NCBI GenBank assembly: GCA_040901765.1
Contig: JBBDYG010000025.1
Span: forward strand, 1 to 7,642
Origin: JBBDYG01 sp040901765
GTDB taxonomy: Bacteria; Planctomycetota; Planctomycetia; Pirellulales; Lacipirellulaceae
Length of the DNA stretch: 7,642 nt
Direction: 5' to 3'
Shown piece after piece: positions 1 to 5,909 of this stretch (positions within the stretch are counted from its first letter, which is position 1; each line of letters opens with the position of its first letter). The position numbers and the translations under genes are program-made. Under the pieces are notes generated by a model. That model was given only the letters and a program-made list of their open reading frames with translations, did no database searches and was not told the DNA's origin.

Positions 1-331
1 TGATGATCTTTATCGCAACGGTGCGCTGCAGCGGCTTGGTCTGCTCGGCCATGAAGACGACGCCCATGCCGCCTTCGCCGATTTGTTGCAGAAGTTTGTA
101 AGGCCCAATGACCGTGCCGACCCTTTCGCTGTGAGGCAATTCCAGCGTCGCGTCGAGTGCCACGAGTGGGGTATCGAGAATAAAGCTCTCTTGGCGGTCG
201 TGCTCGGCGAGCAATCGCTCGACGCGGCCGCGCAGATCCGCGTCCGCCTTACACGCATCGTCGAGCAGTGCCGTCCGCTCCGACGGATTGCCCCTTTCGA
301 GAGCTTCGATAAAGATGTCGCGTTCGCGCAT
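1..331 (-). CDS. Serine/threonine protein kinase, N-terminal part (cut by window edge)
   Basis: The 110 visible residues begin MRERDIFIEALE, run through a helical, acidic leader of about 75 residues typical of planctomycete Hanks-type kinases, and enter the kinase domain at about residue 76 (IGPYKLLQQIGEGG). The glycine-rich ATP loop is G85-E-G-G-M-G-V-V92, and the catalytic lysine is K108 in AIK. The rest of the kinase lies beyond base 1. The gene follows the sigma-factor gene on the same strand after a 215-bp gap, the common ECF-kinase pairing. I chose the ATG at 331 because the family usually starts with such a peptide and GAGG lies 8 nt upstream. An in-frame ATG at 418 also has GGAG close upstream and would add 29 residues. 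The kinase assignment is firm; its substrate cannot be seen, and the adjacent sigma factor is an inferred candidate. Confidence 0.93.
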   Translation of the reverse strand, partial: MRERDIFIEALERGNPSERTALLDDACKADADLRGRVERLLAEHDRQESFILDTPLVALDATLELPHSERVGTVIGPYKLLQQIGEGGMGVVFMAEQTKPLQRTVAIKII

Positions 332-459
332 GACTATTGCCTCGCGTGAGCATCTGCGCGAGCCTCCGATGGTCAGTGCGACGAATCGCGCCGGATCGCG
401 CAAAGAAACTCGAAACATGTGGCTCCGCAGTCCATTATTGAGGACGAACGGGTATCTGA

Positions 460-536
460 GCTATCGGCTACCGGCTACCGGCTAGAAGTTGGCCCTCAGA
501 TTTCAGGCCGATAGCCAACGGCCGACAGCCAATAGC
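460..536 (-). repeat. Imperfect 25-bp inverted repeat made of GGCTAYC-type heptamers
   Basis: The left arm (460-484) holds GGCTACC repeated in tandem after GCTATC. The right arm (512-536) is the related inverted form, with 27 nt between them. Of 25 facing positions 18 match. In minus-strand RNA, the strand that carries sigma factor and kinase, six of the seven differences become G-U wobble pairs and only one is a true mismatch. The plus-strand RNA would pair less well. The hairpin starts 11 nt after the sigma-factor stop and lies 129 nt before the kinase ATG. No T-run follows on the minus strand, so it is not a standard intrinsic terminator. It may be an attenuator, an mRNA-stability hairpin or a dispersed genomic repeat. 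Confidence 0.7.
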
Positions 537-546
537 CGCACGAGAC

Positions 547-1104
547 TTAACTCGCCTCAATCTCGCGCCGCAGCCAGGCTCGGGCGAATGACCAGATGAA
601 ATCGGCCTTACGCGGCGACACGCCCAAGATTTCCGCAGCCTGCGGAATGGTCAAACCCGCGAAGTAGCGGAGTTTTACCAATTCAGCCGACTGCGCGTCA
701 TGCTCTGCGAGCCGCTCCAAGGCTTCGTCGAGGGCTATCAACTCGTCGGACGCTTTGGGACCGGCGATTTGCGACGGCTGCAACTCCTCCCGATCGCGGT
801 CGCCGCCATGCTTGAGCCGCGCGCGATGGCGGGCATTTTCGACCAGAATCCGCCGCATGGCTTCCGCCGCGGCTCCAAAGAAATGACCGCGGCTATTCCA
901 TTGCGCCTCATCTTCCACATCGACTAAGCGAACATACGCTTCGTGTACCAGCGCCGTCGCCTGCAGAGTTTGCCCGGGCTTCTCGTGAGCCAGCTTCTGT
1001 TCCGCCAATTTGCGAAGTTCATCGTAAAGCAGCGGCAGGAGCTGCTCGGCAGCACACGGGTCGCCCTGCTCGATCTGCGATAAAATTTGAGTCACATTGG
1101 TCAT
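547..1104 (-). CDS. ECF-type RNA polymerase sigma factor (Sigma70_ECF / TIGR02999-like)
   Basis: This 185-residue protein has the usual length of an extracytoplasmic-function sigma factor. Residues 5-95 are region 2, with the family hallmarks QLLPLLYDELRKLA, PGQTLQATALVHEAYVRLVD and GHFFGAAAEAMRRILVENAR, which bind core polymerase and the -10 element. A charged linker (about 96-120) leads to region 4 (about 121-182), whose helix-turn-helix is LTIPQAAEILGVSPRKA and should read the -35 element. No anti-sigma gene is adjacent; a kinase follows instead, fitting the planctomycete ECF-kinase group in which phosphorylation is thought to replace an anti-sigma factor. The ATG at 1104 has GAGG 9 nt upstream. 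It lies in one arm of an inverted repeat and overlaps a mini-ORF stop. The sigma-factor call is firm; its regulon is not visible here. Confidence 0.95.
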   Translation of the reverse strand: MTNVTQILSQIEQGDPCAAEQLLPLLYDELRKLAEQKLAHEKPGQTLQATALVHEAYVRLVDVEDEAQWNSRGHFFGAAAEAMRRILVENARHRARLKHGGDRDREELQPSQIAGPKASDELIALDEALERLAEHDAQSAELVKLRYFAGLTIPQAAEILGVSPRKADFIWSFARAWLRREIEAS

Positions 1105-1139
1105 GCGAAGCCGCCTCGAAGCGCTCGGCTAATTCGCAT
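1101..1139 (-). other. Possible 12-codon leader ORF overlapping the sigma-factor start
   Basis: An ATG at 1139 opens MRISRALRGGFA, and its TGA shares bases with the sigma-factor ATG in the classic ATGA overlap. Such an arrangement can couple translation of the second gene to the first. No Shine-Dalgarno sequence precedes this ATG. If the extended -10 at 1141-1149 is the active promoter, the transcript would start inside or after this ATG. It may therefore be chance. Confidence 0.2.
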
Positions 1140-1140
1140 G
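1102..1140 (-). promoter_or_regulatory. Inverted repeat enclosing the sigma-factor ribosome-binding site and start codon
   Basis: CATGCGAA (1102-1109) and TTCGCATG (1133-1140) are perfect 8-bp inverted arms. A further 4-bp GCCG/CGGC stem lies inside, separated by a 3-nt bulge. In the minus-strand RNA the sigma-factor AUG (1104-1102) is in the 3' arm, and the GAGG ribosome-binding site (1117-1114) sits in the 12-nt loop. The structure could mask the start codon. If transcription begins near 1134, only part of it would be in the RNA, and the palindrome would more likely be a DNA operator at the start of the transcript. Confidence 0.5.
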
Positions 1141-1149
1141 ATTGTAGCA
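1141..1149 (-). promoter_or_regulatory. Candidate extended -10 promoter for the sigma-factor gene
   Basis: The minus strand reads TGC-TACAAT here, five of six matches to the TATAAT consensus plus the TG of an extended -10. No good TTGACA-like -35 lies 16-18 nt upstream, as expected for the extended type. Transcription would start near 1135-1133 and leave a leader of about 30 nt holding the GAGG ribosome-binding site. The upstream 1150-1236 region holds short GC-rich hairpins but no clear terminator for the preceding gene. Confidence 0.35.
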
Positions 1150-1236
1150 GTTTCGTATCGGAATCGCAGGCGGCTCCGCGAGGTCCGCGTCCGGAGGGTC
1201 AATTGCGGTGACCGGGGTGTTTAGTCCCGCCGGTAT

Positions 1237-4116
1237 TCAGCTCCTAGCGCCGCACCGAGAAGTGCGACAACCCCGCAGAAAAATTCCCACCGCTGCCATC
1301 ATCATTAGCACGCCCGTCGCCGGTTCCGGAACCGCCGCGCCGGTGCCCGACCCGGCCTGCGTTCCGAAGTTCTGCTTCCATACATCGTAATCGCCGACAT
1401 CGATCGCGCTGTTGCCGTTGCCATCGGCGGTGAGGTTCGTCGTGTCGCCGAGCGTGTCGCGCCACACGGTGTAGTCGGCGGCATCGACGATGCCGTTGCC
1501 GTTGTAGTCGCCGGGGAGCGCGGGCAAGGCGGCGAGCGTCACTTCGCCGGTGGTGTAGAGCTGCGTCAGGTTCCAGGTGTAGGGGCTGGAGACGGTGAAC
1601 GCGCCGGTGGGCGTGACGCCGGTCCAATCGAACAGGTCGATCGTCCGGCCGCTTTGGGTGGCGACGTTTACGCTAGGATCGAAAGTCAACTCCAGCGTGC
1701 CGCCGAGCGCCACGGGAATGCCCGGTGCGAACGAGATCGTCGAGTCCCAAGGATCGGCGTCGAACTCCAGCCGCACCGCGCCGGTGGCGTCCATTGCCAG
1801 GTGTTGGTCCACGACGATCGGCAGCGGGCCGGTCGGCGGAGTCGCCCCAGAATTCCCGTCATAGTCGCGGACAACCAGCAACGCGCCGGCAGTTAGGTCG
1901 AGGCCCGCAATGTGCCCATCAGACTGAATCAGATTGCGGGTGTTCGCTCCGGTGAGCGTGGCGTATTCAAGGAGCGCACCTCGGGCGTCGGCCCCACTGA
2001 GGTTCGCGTCGGAGAGGTCAGCGCCGGGGTTGATGAACGCACCACCGAATCCATCATCAATTAAAATACCGGAAAAATTCGCATTCATGAGGTTAGCCTG
2101 GCCCAGGTTCGCGCCCCTCAAATCGACGCCAACGTAATCGTAAGAATTAGAGAAGTTCGCATTCGTGAGGTTGGCTTGGCTGAGATTGGCATTGGCGAGC
2201 CTGGCACGATGGAAATCCGCATTCGTCAAATTCGCCTGACTGAAATTGGCATTGATCAGCGCGGCGGAAGTGAAGTTCGCATTGGTGAGGTTTTGGCCGG
2301 CGAGGTGCACACCCGTCAGATTGTGATCGTACAAGCGGATTCCCGTCAAATCGTGTGCCTGATAGCTAGCCGTCGAATAGAGTTGGGCCGCCGTGATATT
2401 CCCAAAGGACGCCCCGCGCACCTCGGCCCCGGTCAGATTGGCGCCGGTGACCGAACCGAGGGCCGCGTTAGTAAGGTTGGCTTGGCTGAAATTGCCATTG
2501 GTCAGCGCGGCGCCTGTAAGGTTCGCATCCGTGAGGTTTTGACCAGTGAAGTTCGCGCCGGTCAGAATGTTGTTCTCCAATCGGATTCCGGTCAAATCGT
2601 GGGCCGCGTAACTGGCTGTTGAATAAAGTTGCGCCGGCGTAAGTCCCGTGGCATAAAAGCTATTTTTAGCGAAGTCTGTCCCCCGCACTTCGGCCCCCGT
2701 GAAGTCCGCGCCGGTCAGCGCGGCGTCATGAAAGCTCGCATTCGTGAGGTTGGACTGACTGAAGTTCCCTCCGGTCAGAACATTGCCGCCGCCGAGGTCC
2801 GCATTCGTGAGGTTCAATCCGGCGAAGTTGACGCCGGCCAGGTTACTGCCGAAGCCATATAGGCGTACTCCAGTCAGATCGCGGGCCGCGTAACTGGCTG
2901 TTGAATAAAGTTGCGCCGGTGTGATGCCGGTATCACTGAAGTTCGCTCCGCGTACTTCGGCGCCGCTCAAGTTCGCGCCGCCGAGGTCAGTGCCGTAGTC
3001 GCCGCCAGGAGAGAAATCCGCACCCGTGAGGTTCGCCTGACTGAAGTCGGCATTGGTCAACGTGGCGGAACGGAAGTCCACATTCGTGAGGTTCGCCTGT
3101 CTGAAATCGGCATTGGCGAACATGGCGCCGCCGAGGCTCGCATTGGAAAGGTTCTGGCCGGCGAGGTTCACGCTGGGCAGATTGTTGCCGGAGAGCGCGA
3201 TTCCCGTAAGGTCGTGGGCTTGGTAGCTAGCCGTCGAGTAGAGCTGGGCCTCGGTAAGACCACTGCCGTCGCCATAAACGGAGAAGGAGTTGAAGTTCGC
3301 CCCGCGCACTTCAGCGCCGGACAGGTTTGCGCCAGTCAGCGTGGCGCTAAGGAGATTCGCATTCGCCAGGTTGGCTTGGCTGAGATTGGCGCCAGTCAAC
3401 TTGGCGGCGGTAAGGTTTGCACTTGCGAGGTTCGCCTGACTGAAATCGGCATTGATCAGCATGGCCGCCAGGTTAGCATTGGTTAGGTTCTGGCCGGCAA
3501 GGTTCACGCTGGCAAGGTTGCTGCCACTCAAGCCAATTCCGGTCAAATCCTGGGTCACGTAACTGGCCGTTGAGTAAAGTTGCGCCGGCGTGATGCCCGT
3601 GGATCCGAGATTCGAGCCGCGCACTTCAGCCCCGGTCAAGTTGGCGCCCGCCAGCGTGGCGCTATAGAAGTTCGCATTCGTGAGGTTAGCCTGGCTCAGA
3701 TTCGCATTGGTCAGGTCGGCGGCAGCGAGGAAAATCCAATTCGCGGACGGATCGATGTAGTATTCGCCGCTAAGGTTGGCATCAGTGAGATCGGCTTGGC
3801 TTAGATTCGTGCCAGTCAGGTTCGCGCCACTGTTGCTAATTATATAGCCTTGATCGTAGACGATATAAGCAGTGAGGTTCGCGCCAATCAGGTAAGCCAT
3901 CGTCAGGTTGCGGTTCGTCAGGTTCGCGCCGGGCACGGCGTTCACGCTTGCGCCATCGGGAGCGAGCGTCGTGCTCTGCTGCTTCCCCTGGCTGGGATCG
4001 GCGGGGTTAATGTACTCCCATTGAAAAATGTCGGCGCGAGCGAGCGGCGTCGGAGCAAAAAGCGCGAGCAGCGTGGTCAGCGACGCCGTGACAAGGACCG
4101 TCCAGTGTTTCTTCAT
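1237..4116 (-). CDS. Secreted pentapeptide-repeat protein with dockerin-like domain and PEP-CTERM anchor
   Basis: The protein has 959 residues. Residues 1-28 are a signal peptide (MKKHW start, hydrophobic core, LARA before D29). Residues about 65-725 are degenerate A(N/D)LxX pentapeptides such as NLTNANLSQANL, expected to fold as right-handed quadrilateral beta-helix. The array is broken by five AQLYSTASY blocks at 178, 290, 401, 495 and 577, each followed by a DLTGI motif and most preceded by GAEVRG. Residues about 726-866 look beta-rich. Residues 868-918 form a dockerin-like pair of EF-hand loops (D870, N872, N874, D878, D881; D898, N900, N902, D906, D909). VPEP at 929-932, a short hydrophobic stretch and an Arg-rich end form a PEP-CTERM exosortase signal. 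The ATG at 4116 is chosen because it overlaps the upstream stop (ATGA) and begins a proper signal peptide. Binding partner and function are unknown; a surface or extracellular structural role is inferred. Confidence 0.92.
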   Translation of the reverse strand: MKKHWTVLVTASLTTLLALFAPTPLARADIFQWEYINPADPSQGKQQSTTLAPDGASVNAVPGANLTNRNLTMAYLIGANLTAYIVYDQGYIISNSGANLTGTNLSQADLTDANLSGEYYIDPSANWIFLAAADLTNANLSQANLTNANFYSATLAGANLTGAEVRGSNLGSTGITPAQLYSTASYVTQDLTGIGLSGSNLASVNLAGQNLTNANLAAMLINADFSQANLASANLTAAKLTGANLSQANLANANLLSATLTGANLSGAEVRGANFNSFSVYGDGSGLTEAQLYSTASYQAHDLTGIALSGNNLPSVNLAGQNLSNASLGGAMFANADFRQANLTNVDFRSATLTNADFSQANLTGADFSPGGDYGTDLGGANLSGAEVRGANFSDTGITPAQLYSTASYAARDLTGVRLYGFGSNLAGVNFAGLNLTNADLGGGNVLTGGNFSQSNLTNASFHDAALTGADFTGAEVRGTDFAKNSFYATGLTPAQLYSTASYAAHDLTGIRLENNILTGANFTGQNLTDANLTGAALTNGNFSQANLTNAALGSVTGANLTGAEVRGASFGNITAAQLYSTASYQAHDLTGIRLYDHNLTGVHLAGQNLTNANFTSAALINANFSQANLTNADFHRARLANANLSQANLTNANFSNSYDYVGVDLRGANLGQANLMNANFSGILIDDGFGGAFINPGADLSDANLSGADARGALLEYATLTGANTRNLIQSDGHIAGLDLTAGALLVVRDYDGNSGATPPTGPLPIVVDQHLAMDATGAVRLEFDADPWDSTISFAPGIPVALGGTLELTFDPSVNVATQSGRTIDLFDWTGVTPTGAFTVSSPYTWNLTQLYTTGEVTLAALPALPGDYNGNGIVDAADYTVWRDTLGDTTNLTADGNGNSAIDVGDYDVWKQNFGTQAGSGTGAAVPEPATGVLMMMAAVGIFLRGCRTSRCGARS
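1942..3924 (-). repeat. Pentapeptide-coding tandem repeat array with a long super-repeat
   Basis: Fifteen-base degenerate units encode AxLxx pentapeptides across about 660 codons. A higher-order unit, marked by the AQLYSTASY block, recurs at intervals of 112, 111, 94 and 82 codons. Its order is AQLYSTASY, DLTGI, NLAGQNLTNANL, SQANLTNA, ATLTGANLTGAEVRGA. The unit shortens towards the C-terminus because fewer pentapeptides lie between blocks. Confidence 0.9.
2601..2919 (-). repeat. 37-bp exact direct repeat inside the pentapeptide gene
   Basis: Bases 2601-2637 and 2883-2919 are identical over 37 bp, offset by 282 bp (94 codons). They encode the end of one AQLYSTASY block and its flank. A third, diverged version lies at about 3551-3588. 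Identity down to the third codon position in a gene whose other units have diverged points to recent duplication or gene conversion. Confidence 0.85.
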
Positions 4117-5828
4117 GGGTTTCTTCTTTCGTTTTTGCGGAGCGAGTTCCGCCACGCGAATAGCGGCAGACCAAGAGCCAACAGCGCTAGGCTCGCCGGC
4201 TCGGGGACGGCCACGACGTTGGAGACGAAGATGCCTGAACCGCCGTTGAAACTCGCCCAGAAAGCAAGCTGGCCCAGGTTGTTGAAGCCGCTGGGGCGGC
4301 CATCACTGTTGCCGGTGCCAGCGCCAGCAAGGCTCAACTCTCGAATCGTGCGGAAGTCGCCCGGCGCCACCTCCAACAGGTCGCCTATGCGGGCGATGAG
4401 TTGCAACTCGCCACTCCGGTTGGTCGCCCAGATGCCGCTATCGTTCTGGAAGGGCGCCCCCACGCCGCTTCCGGCAAGAAAGGCCGCGAATGCAGACTGG
4501 CCCGCCTCGTTCAACTGCAGCGCCCCATGCGAGGGGAAGAAGCTGCTGAAGTTCACGCCGCTGGGCGTGCCGGGGGCTTGGCTTCCCGTGCGGGCCACCA
4601 GCGCCAGGCTGTCGGCGGCTCCCGACCAGATCCCTTCGTTATTGGTTGAATCCACGCCGGGGCCCGAGATGAAGCCCCGAAATGCGATCCCGTCGTTGTC
4701 GTTCAGCTTCGGACTGTCGAATGTGAGTAGTGCTTCGTTGCCGAAGTTAACGCCGTTGGGCGTACCGGGCGCCTGGCTGCCGCGGCGCGCCACCAGCGCC
4801 AGGCTGCCGGAACTTTCCGACCAAATCCCATCGTTGTACGGGCCGCCCGCGCCGCTGCCCTCGAGGTAACCCCAAAATGCGGTGTGGCCGGCGTTGTTCA
4901 GATCTGGATCCGAGAAGCCGGCATAGTTCACGCCGCTGAGCATGCCGGGGGCTTGGCTTCCGCTGCGCGCGACCAGCGCCAGGCTGCCGGAACCCTCCGA
5001 CCAGATGCCTTGGTCGTTGGCGAAATCCATCCCGCTGCCGGTGAGGAAGCCAAAAAATGCGGTCTGGCCGGCGTCGTTCAATACCGGCAAACTGAGGCCG
5101 GCATGGTTCACGCCACTGGGCGTGCCGCGGGCTTGACTTCCCGTGCGGGCCACCAGCGCCAGGCTGCCGGAGCCTTCCGACCAAATCCCCTCGTTGTTAG
5201 TGTCATCGACACCGCTGCCGGTGAGGCCAGCCCGAAACGCGGTCTGGCCGGCGTCATTCAACAGGGCGCCACCGAAGCCAGTGAAATTCACGCCGTTGGG
5301 CATGCCCGGGGCCAGGCTCGCATCGCGGGCCACCAGCGCGAGGCTGCCCGTTCCTGCCGACCAGATTCCCTGGCCGTTCGGGACATAGGTACTGTCGATA
5401 AGGCCGGCGCCAAAGAGCGTCTGGCCGGCGTTGTTCAGCACGGGCGAATAGAAGTTGAAAAAGTTCACGCCGCTGGGCGCGCCGGGGGCGTGGCTTCCCT
5501 TGCGGGCCACCAGCGCCAAGCTGCCGGAGCCTTCGGACCAAATCCCCTCGTTGTTGAGGCCATCCACGCCGCCACCGGTGATAAAGCCAACAAACGCAAC
5601 TTGGCCAGCGTCGTTCAGCACGAAGTAAGCTGCATTGAAGTCGCGATAGTTGACGCCGCTGGGCGTGCCCGGGGCCGAGTGGTCGCTGAGGGCAACCGAG
5701 CGAACCGTGGCGGCCTGAGCGTGCTGGACCGCAGCGCTCAAAGACAGAGCAACAACCATGCTGAGCCGGCGTGCGAAGCGGGGTATGCGAGTACCTCGTT
5801 GGTTGATGAGGCGTCGAGATGATTTCAT
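4113..5828 (-). CDS. Secreted NxxGxxAF tandem-repeat protein with PEP-CTERM anchor
   Basis: The protein has 571 residues. Residues 1-39 form a long, Arg-rich signal peptide ending AVQHAQA. Residues about 42-525 carry eight NxxGxxAF-type repeats, each a hydrophobic strand, LNDAGQTAF-like core, acidic loop and GIWSEGSGSLALVAR strand. Cores start at N72, N132, N191, N251, N311, N376, N440 and N516. The second reads LF instead of AF and the sixth has Asp where the conserved Gly belongs. VPEP at 541-544, a hydrophobic helix (about 546-558) and a basic end form the PEP-CTERM sorting signal. The family matches the choice-of-anchor tandem repeat NxxGxxAF group, whose function is unknown; a beta-propeller-like fold is a guess from repeat length and number. 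The ATG at 5828 is chosen for GGGAG 7 nt upstream and the signal peptide. The stop overlaps the next gene's ATG. Confidence 0.93.
   Translation of the reverse strand: MKSSRRLINQRGTRIPRFARRLSMVVALSLSAAVQHAQAATVRSVALSDHSAPGTPSGVNYRDFNAAYFVLNDAGQVAFVGFITGGGVDGLNNEGIWSEGSGSLALVARKGSHAPGAPSGVNFFNFYSPVLNNAGQTLFGAGLIDSTYVPNGQGIWSAGTGSLALVARDASLAPGMPNGVNFTGFGGALLNDAGQTAFRAGLTGSGVDDTNNEGIWSEGSGSLALVARTGSQARGTPSGVNHAGLSLPVLNDAGQTAFFGFLTGSGMDFANDQGIWSEGSGSLALVARSGSQAPGMLSGVNYAGFSDPDLNNAGHTAFWGYLEGSGAGGPYNDGIWSESSGSLALVARRGSQAPGTPNGVNFGNEALLTFDSPKLNDNDGIAFRGFISGPGVDSTNNEGIWSGAADSLALVARTGSQAPGTPSGVNFSSFFPSHGALQLNEAGQSAFAAFLAGSGVGAPFQNDSGIWATNRSGELQLIARIGDLLEVAPGDFRTIRELSLAGAGTGNSDGRPSGFNNLGQLAFWASFNGGSGIFVSNVVAVPEPASLALLALGLPLFAWRNSLRKNERRNP
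4260..5681 (-). repeat. Tandem array of about 180-bp units coding NxxGxxAF repeats
   Basis: The 16-mer CACCAGCGCCAGGCTG or a close variant recurs at 4596, 4791, 4971, 5151, 5331 and 5508, giving spacings of 195, 180, 180, 180 and 177 bp. All are multiples of three, so the units expand in frame. The middle units are the most alike; both ends, especially the C-terminal-coding one, have drifted. Confidence 0.9.
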
Positions 5829-5835
5829 GAGTTTT

Positions 5836-5890
5836 CTCCCGGATTTGTTGGTCAGGTGTGGTTTAGAGCGTCGTTTTGTGTCGAATGCAA
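5836..5890 (-). promoter_or_regulatory. Candidate promoter and ribosome-binding site of the two-gene PEP-CTERM operon
   Basis: On the minus strand TTGCAT (5885-5890) and TCTAAA (5862-5867) are separated by 17 nt, a weak match to a housekeeping promoter (three and four of six bases). Transcription would start near 5855. GGGAG (5836-5840) lies 7 nt before the ATG at 5828 and is a good Shine-Dalgarno sequence. I saw no -24/-12 (sigma-54) site. The ribosome-binding site is convincing; the promoter is tentative. Confidence 0.35.
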
Positions 5891-5903
5891 TCTGCGGTAC
5901 AAT
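5876..5903 (+). promoter_or_regulatory. Candidate plus-strand promoter in the intergenic region
   Basis: TTGTGT (5876-5881), 16 nt, then TACAAT (5898-5903), followed by an A-rich stretch. The -10 is a five-of-six match and the -35 keeps TTG. It faces away from the PEP-CTERM operon and towards the terminator-like hairpin at 5954-6004, with no plus-strand gene in between. Confidence 0.25.
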
Positions 5904-5909
5904 AAAAAA

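Noticed and set aside
1212..1232. Hairpin after the pentapeptide gene as terminator
   Set aside because: Only about 5-7 pairs with a bulge and no T-run on the minus strand.
2176..3486. Plus-strand open frames full of EVRLTEIGIGQ-like repeats
   Set aside because: They are antisense readings of the pentapeptide array; the minus-strand frame continues through the whole region with a recognised fold and targeting signals.
4117..4155. Upstream start at 4155 for the pentapeptide protein
   Set aside because: It would put 13 mostly charged residues before the signal peptide and overlap the preceding gene by 43 bp. The ATG at 4116 gives an ATGA overlap and a normal signal peptide.
3850..4869. 339-codon open frame on the plus strand
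   Set aside because: It runs antisense across the junction of two minus-strand genes that both have signal peptides, repeat families and PEP-CTERM tails. Its product is low-complexity, as expected of a GC-rich shadow frame.
4260..5681. Regularly spaced repeats as a CRISPR array
   Set aside because: Period is 180 bp, the units code in frame for protein and there are no short spacers or cas genes.
4884..5822. 312-codon open frame on the plus strand with repeated AGHQRQAAG-like sequence
   Set aside because: Its periodicity is the mirror of the 180-bp NxxGxxAF repeats on the other strand; no domain is recognisable.
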